From positions 1-64,000 of the forward strand of contig NZ_JAHDTF010000020.1 in NCBI RefSeq assembly GCF_018531465.1: a stretch of 64,000 nucleotides of DNA. The letters are read 5' to 3'. This DNA comes from Sphaerisporangium fuscum (lineage in GTDB: Bacteria > Actinomycetota > Actinomycetes > Streptosporangiales > Streptosporangiaceae). The position numbers were made by a program, and so were the translations under genes. Below are positions 7,230-14,952 of this stretch, in pieces (position 1 is the stretch's first letter; the number at the start of each line of letters is the position of its first letter). Under the pieces are notes generated by a model, which ran no database searches, had not been told where the DNA came from, and worked only from the letters and a program-made list of their open reading frames with translations.

Positions 7230-8581
7230 CGCCCGCCCCCGCCGGGCGAGTACAGGGCCGGTGAGGGGGACTCGGCGGCGGGCAGCCTGGCGGTGACCCG
7301 CCAGCCGTGACGCGCCGCACCGTCGTCCGAGCCGGACGAGAAAGCGCCGCCATCCGAGCCGGCCGACAACGAGCCGTCGCCCTGATCGGCGAGGCGCGAG
7401 CCGTCGTCCCGGCCGTAGGAGAACGAGCCGTCGTACGCTCCGCGGGAGAACGAGCCGTCGTACGCTCCGCGGGAGAACGAGCCGTCGTACGCTCCGGCGG
7501 AGAACGAGCCGCCGACGAGGGCCGCTCGTTCCGCCATGCCGATCAGCCCGGTGCCCGAGCCGGGCAGGGCGGCCGGTGCGGCGGCGGGAGGGTTCTCCAC
7601 GGTGAGGACCACCTCGTCCCGTCCGTAGTCGATGGTCACGTTCGCCGGACCGGTGCCGTGTTTGAGGGCGTTCGTCAGAGCCTCCTGGAGGATGCGGTAG
7701 CCCGCCAGCTCGATGGGAAGGGCGAGATCGCGGGGCGTCCCGGAGACCGTCAGGTCGATCGACATCCCGGCGTGGCGGGAACGTTCGACCAGGTCGGCCG
7801 CGTCCCTCAGGCGATTCCCCACCGGCTCGACGTCGTCGCCCTCCGCGCGCAGCAGTCCGATCATCGTGCGCATCTCGGCCATGCCGCGCACGCTGTTCTC
7901 CCGGATCGACTCCAGCACCCTGCGCACCGCCTCCCCGTCGAGATCCTTCCGCGCGATGACCGCGGCCGACTGGATCGCGACGGCGCTGAAATGGTTGGCG
8001 ATCATGTCGTGCAGCTCGCGGGCCATGCGGGTACGTTCGCTCGTCACCGCGGCCTGGCGGTCGAGCTCGGCCAGGCGCGCCACCTGCTCGGCCCGCGCCC
8101 GCTCGGCGATGGCCTGGTCCCGGTGCTGCCTGATGGCGAGTGCGGTCAGGGTCGGGGTGGTGAGGACCAGGGCGGCCTGGATCCCGTACACCGCCAGAGC
8201 CATCCAGTCACGGGTGAGGAACCCGGCGATCGCCCCGATCACGACGGACAGCACCGAGGTGACGCCGAGCAGCCAGTCGGCGAGCCGCCGGGGACCGTAC
8301 AGGGCCGCCGCGTAGAGATTGTCGGTGAAGATCAGGACCGTTGCCAGGGACGGGCCGATCGCGATGTCGCCGCTGATCGCGGCCACGCCGAGGACGAGCG
8401 CCGCCATCGGCGACCGTCGCCGTACCAGTACGCCGAGGCAGGTGACCGCCAGCGGGATCACCAGCAGGGGCACCGAGTAGGTCGGGTGAACGTACGCGCC
8501 ACCGGCGATCAGGACGAGACCGCCGGCGAAAGCCCCCGCAGCCATCAAGGCGTCCTGCCGACCCGCGTCCATGTCCCTCAT
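7226..8581 (-). CDS. NarL-type sensor histidine kinase with repeat insertion
   Basis: About 451 residues from ATG 8581 (8572 and 8599 also possible; the longer upstream frame overlaps the divergent gene's leader). Five or six membrane segments lead to HisKA_3 with RTRMARELHDMIANHFSAVAIQ (His acceptor), then an HATPase with N box EALTNALKHG and G box GSGTGLIGMAERAALVGG. Between that G box and the last strand (GWRVTARLP) sits a ~60-residue insertion of repeats of the form DGSFSRGAY, encoded by 27-bp tandem DNA repeats. Normal kinases have a 3-6 residue turn there. Confidence 0.93.
   Translation of the reverse strand: MRDMDAGRQDALMAAGAFAGGLVLIAGGAYVHPTYSVPLLVIPLAVTCLGVLVRRRSPMAALVLGVAAISGDIAIGPSLATVLIFTDNLYAAALYGPRRLADWLLGVTSVLSVVIGAIAGFLTRDWMALAVYGIQAALVLTTPTLTALAIRQHRDQAIAERARAEQVARLAELDRQAAVTSERTRMARELHDMIANHFSAVAIQSAAVIARKDLDGEAVRRVLESIRENSVRGMAEMRTMIGLLRAEGDDVEPVGNRLRDAADLVERSRHAGMSIDLTVSGTPRDLALPIELAGYRILQEALTNALKHGTGPANVTIDYGRDEVVLTVENPPAAAPAALPGSGTGLIGMAERAALVGGSFSAGAYDGSFSRGAYDGSFSRGAYDGSFSYGRDDGSRLADQGDGSLSAGSDGGAFSSGSDDGAARHGWRVTARLPAAESPSPALYSPGGGGR
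7419..7512. repeat. 27-bp tandem repeat inside the kinase ATPase domain
   Basis: Four copies of a 27-base unit begin at 7419, 7446, 7473 and 7500; the unit starts GAGAACGAGCCGTCGTACGC. The first three are almost identical, and degenerate copies flank both sides (about 7330-7418 and past 7500). Being a multiple of three it keeps the kinase frame open and adds nine residues per copy. Confidence 0.9.
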
Positions 8582-8705
8582 CCCACCACGCGGGCTCATC
8601 CCGCGTGACCGCCTCGGGGACGGCCGGCGCCTACATCTTTGTGTGTACGCCCGGATCCTCACCGCCGACGACGCGGGCGACGGCGGCCTGGCCGAGGCTG
8701 AGAAC

Positions 8706-9245
8706 GTGATTCTGGCTGTCATCGTGGGATGCGAGATCGGGTTCTGGGTGCTGCTGCTCCTCGGCCTGCTGGCACGGTACGCGCTGCGCCTGCGCCGTCT
8801 GGGCGGCGCGCTGCTGCTCTGCGTGCCCCTCGTCGACGTCGTGCTGCTCGTCGCCGTGGTCATCGACCTGCGGGCGGGAGGGACGGCGTCCTGGAGCCAC
8901 GGGCTGGCGGCGGCCTACATCGCCTACTCGGTGGTGTTCGGGCACCGTACGCTCCGCTGGGCCGACCAGGTGGCCGCCCACCGCCTCTCCGGCGGCCCAC
9001 CGCCGTGGAAACCGCCGGCCGGGGGGATGGCGAGGGCACGGTACGAGTGGGGGATCTGGCTGCGGGTAGTGCTCGCGTACGGCATCGCGTGCGGACTCCT
9101 GTGGATCACGATCGAGGTCATCGGCGACCCGGCGCGTACGGGGGAGCTGTCGGCGTTCATGCTCGGCCTGGGCAAGGTGCCGGCGATCGCCGTCCTCTGG
9201 CCGCTCAGCTACACGCTGTTCCCGAAGAAGGTCGGCACACGGTGA
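8706..9245 (+). CDS. Integral membrane protein of unknown function
   Basis: About 179 residues with four hydrophobic segments (roughly 1-24, 31-52, 62-80, 112-135) and a fifth near the C-terminus. No recognised domain or motif. GTG 8706 is preferred because the first membrane helix starts there with GAGG upstream; an in-frame GTG at 8643 would add 21 residues. It is divergent from the kinase gene and convergent with the next one. Confidence 0.7.
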   Translation: MILAVIVGCEIGFWVLLLLGLLARYALRLRRLGGALLLCVPLVDVVLLVAVVIDLRAGGTASWSHGLAAAYIAYSVVFGHRTLRWADQVAAHRLSGGPPPWKPPAGGMARARYEWGIWLRVVLAYGIACGLLWITIEVIGDPARTGELSAFMLGLGKVPAIAVLWPLSYTLFPKKVGTR

Positions 9246-9281
9246 CGGTCCGCCGGCTTCCAGGGGCCGGAGTGGTGGCTC

Positions 9282-9941
9282 TCAGAACGGAGCCGGATCC
9301 GTCCGGAAGGGCGGCTCCGCGTGGACGTCCGCCCGGAAGGGCAGCTCCGCGTGGACGCGCCAACCGCCCTGGTACGGCCCGGCCGTCAGCGAGCCGCCGA
9401 GCTTGCCGGCGCGGCGGCGCATGGCCTCCACGCCCTCCTGACGCCCCTTGACCGGCGGTCTTCTTCCGCTCATCGAGCTGTCCACGGTGACGAGGAGCCG
9501 GTCGGGACGGTACTCCAGCATGACGGTGGCGCTGGCCGTACCGTGCTTGAGCACGTTCGTGAGCGCCTCATGGATGATCCGCATGCCGGCCAGGTCGACC
9601 GGGTCGGGGAGGATCCGGGGCGGTCCGGCCACATGTAGACGGATCGAGAGTCCCTCCTGGCGGGAAGCCTGCACGAGGTCGGCCAGCGAGGGCCGGGGAT
9701 AGTCGTACTGCGTGCGGAGCAGCAGGCGATGGAGATGCCTGACACGCTCGGCGTGCGCCCGGACGGCCGCTGTCCGCTTGCGTCGCTTCAGGAGCAGCGC
9801 CGTCACGATCAGCACGGCGCCCAGGCAGGTCAGCGCGACCGCTACGACGACTTGCGTAGGGAGATCGCCCATGCCGTGCAACTTCCTGCCCTCAATCCGC
9901 AGTACTGGCCCGAGGGCCACCCCGTGACCCGAGAGGTTCAT
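9282..9941 (-). CDS. Kinase-like protein with TM and degenerate HATPase, no His acceptor
   Basis: 219 residues. One membrane segment (about 30-52), a short helical linker, then a HATPase-like domain with N box EALTNVLKHG. There is no HisKA/HisKA_3 region and no H-box, and the ATP lid is atypical: DSSMSGRRPP replaces the D-x-G-x-G motif and KGRQEGVEAMRRRAG replaces the usual G-T-G-x-G. The C-terminus ends in two imperfect FRADVHAEPPF-like repeats. It may start internally at Met 24. It looks like a truncated NarL-type kinase, possibly inactive. Confidence 0.7.
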   Translation of the reverse strand: MNLSGHGVALGPVLRIEGRKLHGMGDLPTQVVVAVALTCLGAVLIVTALLLKRRKRTAAVRAHAERVRHLHRLLLRTQYDYPRPSLADLVQASRQEGLSIRLHVAGPPRILPDPVDLAGMRIIHEALTNVLKHGTASATVMLEYRPDRLLVTVDSSMSGRRPPVKGRQEGVEAMRRRAGKLGGSLTAGPYQGGWRVHAELPFRADVHAEPPFRTDPAPF

Positions 9942-10080
9942 TGCCGTCGACCTCCGCCGCCACGCCCGGGAGCGCGAAAGTTTACGGATGTATTGTCCGG
10001 TTCGGACGGGGTTGGGGCGCCTTCCGGTGTTGTCCGCTGCTGCGGTGAGGCGTGGGGGCCGTCCTGCCTATGCTGAGGGC

Positions 10081-10317
10081 GTGGACGAGAACTTCATAGA
10101 GGAGACCTTTCAGCTGCGCACGGACTACATCCCTCTGTGCGACCTGCTGAAGTTCTGCTCGATCACCGAGAGCGGCGGCGAGGCCAAGCACTTCATCGCC
10201 GAGGGCAACGTCATGGTCGACGGCGAGGTCGAGCTCCGCAAGACCTGCAAGATCAGAGCCGGGCAGATCGTGAGCGGCCTCGACTTCGAGATCCGCGTCA
10301 TCGCCCCCTCCTCCTGA
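10081..10317 (+). CDS. Single S4-domain RNA-binding protein (YbcJ-like)
   Basis: 78 residues consisting of one S4 alpha-L fold: DLLKFCSITESGGEAKHFIAEGNVMVDGEVELRKTCKIRAGQIV. The length and composition match YbcJ/YaaA-type stand-alone S4 proteins that bind structured RNA. GTG 10081 is chosen because the domain begins immediately; the open frame upstream is Arg-rich shadow. Confidence 0.9.
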   Translation: MDENFIEETFQLRTDYIPLCDLLKFCSITESGGEAKHFIAEGNVMVDGEVELRKTCKIRAGQIVSGLDFEIRVIAPSS

Positions 10318-10473
10318 ACCAGCCCGCCCGCCCCTCCTGGACCAGCCCCGCCCGCCGGCCGGACGCCTGATCCGCACAGCCCCCTCACCCCTGCTCCGAC
10401 GCCCCATCCACCCCGCTTCCGTTATCTGGTTCGGCGCACTCCCCAAAACCCGCTATGCTTATCCACGTCGCAA

Positions 10474-10546
10474 GCGGCCGTAGCTCAATGGATAGAGCAT
10501 CTGACTACGGATCAGAAGGTTAGGGGTTCGAGTCCTCTCGGCCGCG
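10474..10546 (+). tRNA. tRNA-Arg(ACG)
   Basis: 73 nucleotides fold into a full cloverleaf. Acceptor strand GCGGCCG pairs with CGGCCGC, discriminator G; D arm AGCTCAATGGATAGAGC; anticodon stem TCTGA/TCAGA around loop CTACGGA (anticodon ACG); T arm with loop TTCGAGT. No CCA is encoded. It is the anchor for the 3' half copies described downstream. Confidence 0.97.
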
Positions 10547-10613
10547 CAGCAGGTGAAAGGCCCTTCGGGATGATCCCGGAGGGCCTTTTGCATGGCCATA
10601 CGGCAGCGTTGTA
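10505..10613 (+). repeat. Copy 1 of the tRNA-Arg 3'-half plus terminator repeat
   Basis: This 109-base stretch begins exactly at the anticodon loop of the functional tRNA and runs through the T arm, acceptor end and a hairpin terminator to the bases GCGTTGTA. It is repeated with the same length and about eight mismatches at 13258-13366. Confidence 0.9.
10556..10592 (+). terminator. tRNA-Arg terminator
   Basis: AAAGGCCCT pairs with AGGGCCTTT (10580-10588) with a nested CGGGAT/ATCCCG stem, followed by TTTT. A classical intrinsic terminator. Confidence 0.9.
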
Positions 10614-10851
10614 CAGCAACGAGGCCACACGCGGACGATCGTGCGTGGACATCACGCGTCGAGGTTGGCAGCTTTCCGCGGGAGCTCGATGACGCCCGCT
10701 CAGGCTTGGGAGGCCGACGGCTCGCTCAGGCGCCGGCGGCCATGACACAGGTCAGGTCGAAGCAGAGGGCTACCGAATTCGGTCGACGAGTTGTGGTGCC
10801 AATACCGTAAGCGCTGCTCCACCTCGTCCACTGTCGGCAACACCGGCCTAG

Positions 10852-11805
10852 CTAACGGCCATCAGTGGTGAGTTGCTCGCCCAGGCCGCTGCGCGCGTAC
10901 AGAACGGTCCGGCCAGCTCGCACCCGTGTCACCAGGCCGGTCGCCAACAGCACGGCGAGATGTTGGGACACGGCGCTCGGTGTGACACCCAGGAGCCGGG
11001 CCAGCGATGCGGTGGACTCTGGAGTGTCCAGGGCAGCGAGTACGGTGGCCTTTGGTCGCCCGATCAAAGCAGCGAGAGAATCGGGCGCAGGCGCGGCGAC
11101 CGTCTCCCACAAGGTGGCGACCCCGCGGGCCGGATAGTCGACCCGCGGCACCTCACCGATAGGCGCCGTTGCCTTGCGGCCGAACAGCGTAGGGCACAGG
11201 GTGAGGCCGCTCCCTGAGGGTACGCGGCTGTTGGTGCCCATCGGGTGCAGCCGGAGAATCCCGGAATCCCACGCCACGTTGGGGTGAAGACTCGCGAACA
11301 GCGCCGTCGCGCCGCCCTCGGCAAGCAGTTGCGCCCGGTAGAGGACGTCTGCCTCCAGCACCCCGCGCATCCTCGGCCAGTGCGGTTCCAGGGCTGAGTG
11401 CCAATATGCCTCGAGTGCGTCGGCGATGCGGTCACGCACTACGGCCGGATCACCGAGGAGTACCGTCGGCACGTCCTGACCCTGGTAGGCCGCCTCGATG
11501 TCCCGGCGCACTGTGGCCGGCTCGGTGGCACGGACGGTTTCCATCTCCTCCGCCAGGCTTGGCATACGCGACAGGGGACGCGGTGTGATGAAATCCGGCA
11601 GCCACCGGTGTTCACTGACCAGGGCGAGCAGCCTCTCAGCGTCAAGGTCGGCGAGATGTGTCCGGACCAGCCGCAACCACCGCAGGTGCAGCGGGAAGTC
11701 GCCGGGGTCGCGCAGCGCCCAGAGGCTGTGACAGGTCTCCTGTAGCGGAGAGATGGCGAACCGGACGCTCACCAGGTCATCCACGCCGAGGACGATTTCG
11801 ATCAT
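10852..11805 (-). CDS. ArsR-type regulator with long N-terminal domain
   Basis: 317 residues from ATG 11805, preceded by GGGGGGAG. About 240 N-terminal residues form a domain of unknown function rich in aromatic and acidic positions (MIEIVLGVDDLVSVRFAISP...), and the last ~70 carry a winged HTH: PKATVLAALDTPESTASLARLLGVTPSAVSQHLAVLLATGLVTRVRAGRTVLYARS. This layout is common for DUF5937-plus-ArsR proteins in actinomycetes. It is divergent from the MFS transporter gene; a palindrome lies between them. Confidence 0.9.
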   Translation of the reverse strand: MIEIVLGVDDLVSVRFAISPLQETCHSLWALRDPGDFPLHLRWLRLVRTHLADLDAERLLALVSEHRWLPDFITPRPLSRMPSLAEEMETVRATEPATVRRDIEAAYQGQDVPTVLLGDPAVVRDRIADALEAYWHSALEPHWPRMRGVLEADVLYRAQLLAEGGATALFASLHPNVAWDSGILRLHPMGTNSRVPSGSGLTLCPTLFGRKATAPIGEVPRVDYPARGVATLWETVAAPAPDSLAALIGRPKATVLAALDTPESTASLARLLGVTPSAVSQHLAVLLATGLVTRVRAGRTVLYARSGLGEQLTTDGR

Positions 11806-11818
11806 CGCTCCCCCCATG

Positions 11819-11837
11819 ATTTAGGTGCAGTCTAAAT
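11819..11837. promoter_or_regulatory. Palindromic operator between arsR-like and MFS genes
   Basis: ATTTAG (11819-11824) and CTAAAT (11832-11837) form 6-base inverted arms with a 7-base spacer. It sits 14 bases upstream of the regulator's start and 39 upstream of the transporter, fitting autoregulation of a divergent pair. Confidence 0.55.
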
Positions 11838-11876
11838 TCCTACCGGGCGAAGCGGGGCAGCCATTTCAGTAGTGCC

Positions 11877-13139
11877 ATGATCTTCAGGAAAACCATGGTC
11901 CTGCCGCCACGCGGGCCTCTGCGCGTATATGCCACCCTGACTTTCTTCGACGCCCTCGTACCGGGAATCATGCTTGCCGGCGACGTTCTCTTCTTCACCA
12001 AAGTCGCTGGGCTGGAGGCCGTGCAAGTTGGCATCGGCCTGTCGGTCGCCGCCCTTGTGGGACTCGCTGCGGCTGTGCCGACGGGCCGCCTCGGCGACAG
12101 CATCGGTCACCGGAAACTGCTGATCGGCATCAACCTGCTACGGGCCGTGATCCTTGGTGCGTACCAGCTCGTAGGCTCATTCCCCGCGTTTCTGGTGGTA
12201 GCCGCCCTTGCCGGACTCGCTGAAAGCGGCGTCGCCCCAGTACGCCAGGCATATCTCGGCACCATAACCACACAGGAGAACCGGGTGGCAACGCTCGCGT
12301 TCAATCGCGTCGTACGCAACATCGGCGCGACCCTGAGCACCCCGGCGCTCGGCGTCGCCCTCGCTGTCGACAGCGCAATCGCCTTCCGACTGCTGATCGG
12401 TGCAGGCGCGGTCAGTGTGCTCATCGTCGCGCTCATCGCGGTAAAGCTGCCAGAAACCCGAACTGCCGCGCCCGTTGTGGCGGACCACCCCGCCCCGAAG
12501 GCGATGGGGGTCATGCGCGATCGGCCCTACATCGGCCTCTCCCTTTTGAACGGATTCCTCATCCTGCACATGGAGCTCCTCGAAATCGGCGTGCCGCTGT
12601 GGGTCACCGGACACACCGACGCACCTGCGTGGGCCACGTCAGTGCTGCTCTTCGTCAATGTTCTGGTGGCGATCGGATTCCAAATGCAAGTAGGAAGGAC
12701 GGTCACTGACGTGAAGTCGGCAGCCGGGGCCATGAGGCGCGGCGGCTATTCTCTCCTGTTCGCGTCCGTCATGTTCGCCCTCACCGGCTCACTCCCCTCG
12801 CTGGCCTGCGCAGTCGTACTGGCCGGCGCCGTCGTGCTCCTGACGCTCACCGAGCTGCTGCAGTCGGCCGGCTCCTGGGGACTTTCCTACGATCTTGCCG
12901 ACACGCGCCGGCTCGGCGCGTACCAGGGCGCCTGGAGCGTGGGAACACAACTCGTCCGGTCCGGCGGGCCGTTCCTCATCACTCTCACCCTGTCCTCGAG
13001 GGAAGAAACCGGCTGGCTCGTCATCGGCATCGCATACGCGGCGGTGTCCACCCTGGCCGCTCCTTTGGCGCACCGTGCGGCGCGCGGCACGACACTGCAG
13101 GAGATCAGGACCGAACGGGTCGTGACCCATAGCACCTGA
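11877..13139 (+). CDS. MFS transporter
   Basis: 420 residues with about 12 membrane segments. The N-terminal half contains the MFS signature GLAAAVPTGRLGDSIGHRKLLIG between TM2 and TM3. Such transporters next to DUF5937/ArsR regulators are usually drug or metabolite exporters; the substrate is not predictable. ATG 11877 lies downstream of the operator palindrome. The cassette ends in the second tRNA-Arg 3'-half copy. Confidence 0.9.
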   Translation: MIFRKTMVLPPRGPLRVYATLTFFDALVPGIMLAGDVLFFTKVAGLEAVQVGIGLSVAALVGLAAAVPTGRLGDSIGHRKLLIGINLLRAVILGAYQLVGSFPAFLVVAALAGLAESGVAPVRQAYLGTITTQENRVATLAFNRVVRNIGATLSTPALGVALAVDSAIAFRLLIGAGAVSVLIVALIAVKLPETRTAAPVVADHPAPKAMGVMRDRPYIGLSLLNGFLILHMELLEIGVPLWVTGHTDAPAWATSVLLFVNVLVAIGFQMQVGRTVTDVKSAAGAMRRGGYSLLFASVMFALTGSLPSLACAVVLAGAVVLLTLTELLQSAGSWGLSYDLADTRRLGAYQGAWSVGTQLVRSGGPFLITLTLSSREETGWLVIGIAYAAVSTLAAPLAHRAARGTTLQEIRTERVVTHST

Positions 13140-13257
13140 TGGGCTACTGCTGTACAGCAGCTCGTACAGCGACACAGCCTTACGTGACCACATACCGGCG
13201 CACTCGATCCACCACCTGACCAGCCCTCGAGGCCGTCAAGGAGGCGCCTGCCCTTCC

Positions 13258-13366
13258 CTACGGATCAGAAGGTTAGGGGTTCGAGTCCTCTCGGCCGCGC
13301 CGCAGGTGAAAGGCCCTCCGGGATCATCCCGGGGGGCCTTTTGCGTGGCCGTACAGCGGCGTTGTA
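13258..13366 (+). repeat. Copy 2: displaced tRNA-Arg 3' half with terminator
   Basis: It opens with CTACGGATCAGAAGG, the anticodon loop and 3' stem of tRNA-Arg, and continues through TTCGAGTCCTCTCGGCCGCGC and a hairpin at 13309-13341. There is no 5' half, so it cannot be a tRNA gene. It equals copy 1 in length with about eight substitutions. It marks the far edge of the 10.6-13.3 kb cassette. Confidence 0.9.
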
Positions 13367-13480
13367 TGCGCCGCAGTCTGGATGTCCAGTGGCAGGGATC
13401 AGGCCGCGCGATTACGCGTTGCTCTGGTGATGGCGCTTCGTCTCGCGCAACAGATCCGGCTGCCGCGTGGACCTGAGAAT

Positions 13481-14305
13481 TTACTGCAGCACCATGGGTT
13501 GCCCGGGATGACGGTAGTGATGGAGTTCCCAGGGGTCGTGGGCGCTGAAGATCGACACCTGGTCGCCGTGGTGGCGGAGGAGTTCGCGTAGCCGAGCCTG
13601 AGTGCCGAGTCTGAGATCGTGGTGAACTTCTGAGCTGGTTTGCACCAGGTCCAGGAGCGGGTGAGGCTGGGGGTCGTCACCGAGTTCCCGATGGTAGTAG
13701 TAGGCGTCACCGCAGTGTAGGAGCCAGCGGTCGCCGTCCTGGACCGCCACTCCGGTGTGGCCGGCCGTGTGGCCGCCGAGCGGGACCAGGCGGATCTGCG
13801 GCGGAAGGCCCTGGGGCTGCAGGGACGTGAAGCCGAACCAGTCCTCGCCGGAGCCGGTGGGGTAGGTCACCCAGTTCGGATGGTGTGCCCAATGGGCCGG
13901 GCGATAGCGGAAGCTGGGCGCCTGGCTGAGCGCGGCTTCGAGCTCGGCCGCCAGGACGTGGACCTGGGCGGCAGGGAAGTCGGGCAGGCCACCGCAGTGG
14001 TCCACATCGAGGTGCGTCACGATGATGTGGCGTACGTCGCCAGGGTCGTACCCGAGCCGGGCGATCTGGCGTATGGCGGTTTCCTGCTCGTCCAGCACGG
14101 GCTGGGCCATCTCGACCCAGTCGGTACCGAGGGTATGGCTGGGGCTGCGTACATCGTCCAGGCCGAGACCGGTTTCGATGAGGACCAGTCCTTCGGAGTC
14201 GGTCTCGACCAACAGGCAGTGGTTGACGGCGTGCGCGGGGGCCGGGCCCGGGTAGGTGGCTTCGATCTGCCGTACGGACCCGCAGTTGAGGTGATGGATC
14301 TGCAT
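13481..14305 (-). CDS. MBL-fold metallo-hydrolase
   Basis: 274 residues from ATG 14305. The metal-binding core is HLDVDHCGG (~residue 115), with later GGHTAGHTG and a single-H/D series (HCGDAYYY, SAHDPWELH) that completes a binuclear site. It resembles lactonase- and glyoxalase-like MBL proteins (AttM/AiiB type). The longer frame to 14338 would erase the MerR-operator-like palindrome, so the internal Met is preferred. It is divergent from the MerR regulator. Confidence 0.88.
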   Translation of the reverse strand: MQIHHLNCGSVRQIEATYPGPAPAHAVNHCLLVETDSEGLVLIETGLGLDDVRSPSHTLGTDWVEMAQPVLDEQETAIRQIARLGYDPGDVRHIIVTHLDVDHCGGLPDFPAAQVHVLAAELEAALSQAPSFRYRPAHWAHHPNWVTYPTGSGEDWFGFTSLQPQGLPPQIRLVPLGGHTAGHTGVAVQDGDRWLLHCGDAYYYHRELGDDPQPHPLLDLVQTSSEVHHDLRLGTQARLRELLRHHGDQVSIFSAHDPWELHHYRHPGQPMVLQ

Positions 14306-14322
14306 GTTGGCTAGCCTGCTAG

Positions 14323-14338
14323 TTGAAGCGTGGTTCAA
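14323..14338. promoter_or_regulatory. MerR-type operator/promoter dyad
   Basis: TTGAA (14323-14327) and TTCAA (14334-14338) form an inverted repeat around GCGTGG. It lies between the divergent MBL and merR genes and resembles the dyads bound by MerR-type activators between promoter elements. The link is inferred. Confidence 0.5.
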
Positions 14339-14349
14339 GTCAAGGAGGC

Positions 14350-14784
14350 ATGGTGGGCGAGCAACTGCTGGACATCGCAGAGGTAGCCGAGCGTTCCGGA
14401 CTGGCGGCGTCGGCGCTGCGGTTCTATGAGAAGCGGGGCCTCGTCGCCTCGGCGGGCCGCAACGGGTTGCGCCGGACCTACCACCCCGGGGTCCTCGATC
14501 ATCTCGCCTTCATCACCTGCGCACGCGGCGCCGGGTTCACCATTGCCGAGATCGCCAGATTCCTGCGGGCGACCCCCGGCGACCTGGAGCTACGTACCCG
14601 CATGACGCGCAAGGCCGAGGAACTGGAGGAGGACATCGCCCGCTTGATCCGCATGCGCGACGGCCTCCGCCACGCCTCGACCTGCACGCACGAGCCGCTC
14701 GTGGAGTGCCCCGACTTCAAGCAGACCTTCCAACCCGGCGGCCCTCCCGCCCCCCTGAGACCAGTCCCTGTAGATCAGGCGTGA
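14350..14784 (+). CDS. MerR-family regulator with Cys-His tail
   Basis: 144 residues from ATG 14350 (GTG 14353 has better spacing to AAGGAGG at 14342-14348). The N-terminal MerR domain is clear: LDIAEVAERSGLAASALRFYEKRGLVASAGRNGLRRTY, followed by a coiled coil (~75-108). The tail has a C-x-H-x5-C-P-x-F arrangement (CTHEPLVECPDF), which could bind metal or sense thiols. It is divergent from the MBL hydrolase and likely controls it. Confidence 0.9.
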   Translation: MVGEQLLDIAEVAERSGLAASALRFYEKRGLVASAGRNGLRRTYHPGVLDHLAFITCARGAGFTIAEIARFLRATPGDLELRTRMTRKAEELEEDIARLIRMRDGLRHASTCTHEPLVECPDFKQTFQPGGPPAPLRPVPVDQA

Positions 14785-14836
14785 TCCCGATGCACCGTGT
14801 TCGTGCAGTGAAGACGCCCTGCCAAACGGGCGGTTT

Positions 14837-14854
14837 GAGTCCTCTCGGCCGCGC
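14837..14854 (+). repeat. Copy 3: tRNA-Arg 3' end remnant
   Basis: GAGTCCTCTCGGCCGCGC is identical to the last 18 bases of the tRNA-Arg 3' end (T-loop end, T stem and acceptor). Sequence to its left no longer matches. It is followed by its own terminator. Confidence 0.8.
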
Positions 14855-14860
14855 GTACGG

Positions 14861-14899
14861 GAAAGGCCCGTCATCAGGGGAAGCCTGGGCGGGCCTTTC
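14861..14899 (+). terminator. Terminator attached to copy 3
   Basis: GAAAGGCCCG (14861-14870) pairs with CGGGCCTTTC (14890-14899). Its sequence differs from the terminators of copies 1 and 2 but is close to that of copy 4. Confidence 0.75.
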
Positions 14900-14952
14900 G
14901 CTTTGTCCGGGCGCCGCCTACCGTGCATCGGTCCCGACGGTGTCGTGGGTCA

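Noticed and set aside
7330..7515. Tandem 27-bp units as a CRISPR array
   Set aside because: Units abut with no spacers and keep the reading frame of a kinase.
10592..10810. Short frame after the tRNA-Arg terminator
   Set aside because: Overlaps the repeat, no ribosome site or domain.
13258..13300. A possible second tRNA-Arg gene
   Set aside because: Only the 3' half is present; no D arm or 5' acceptor strand within range.
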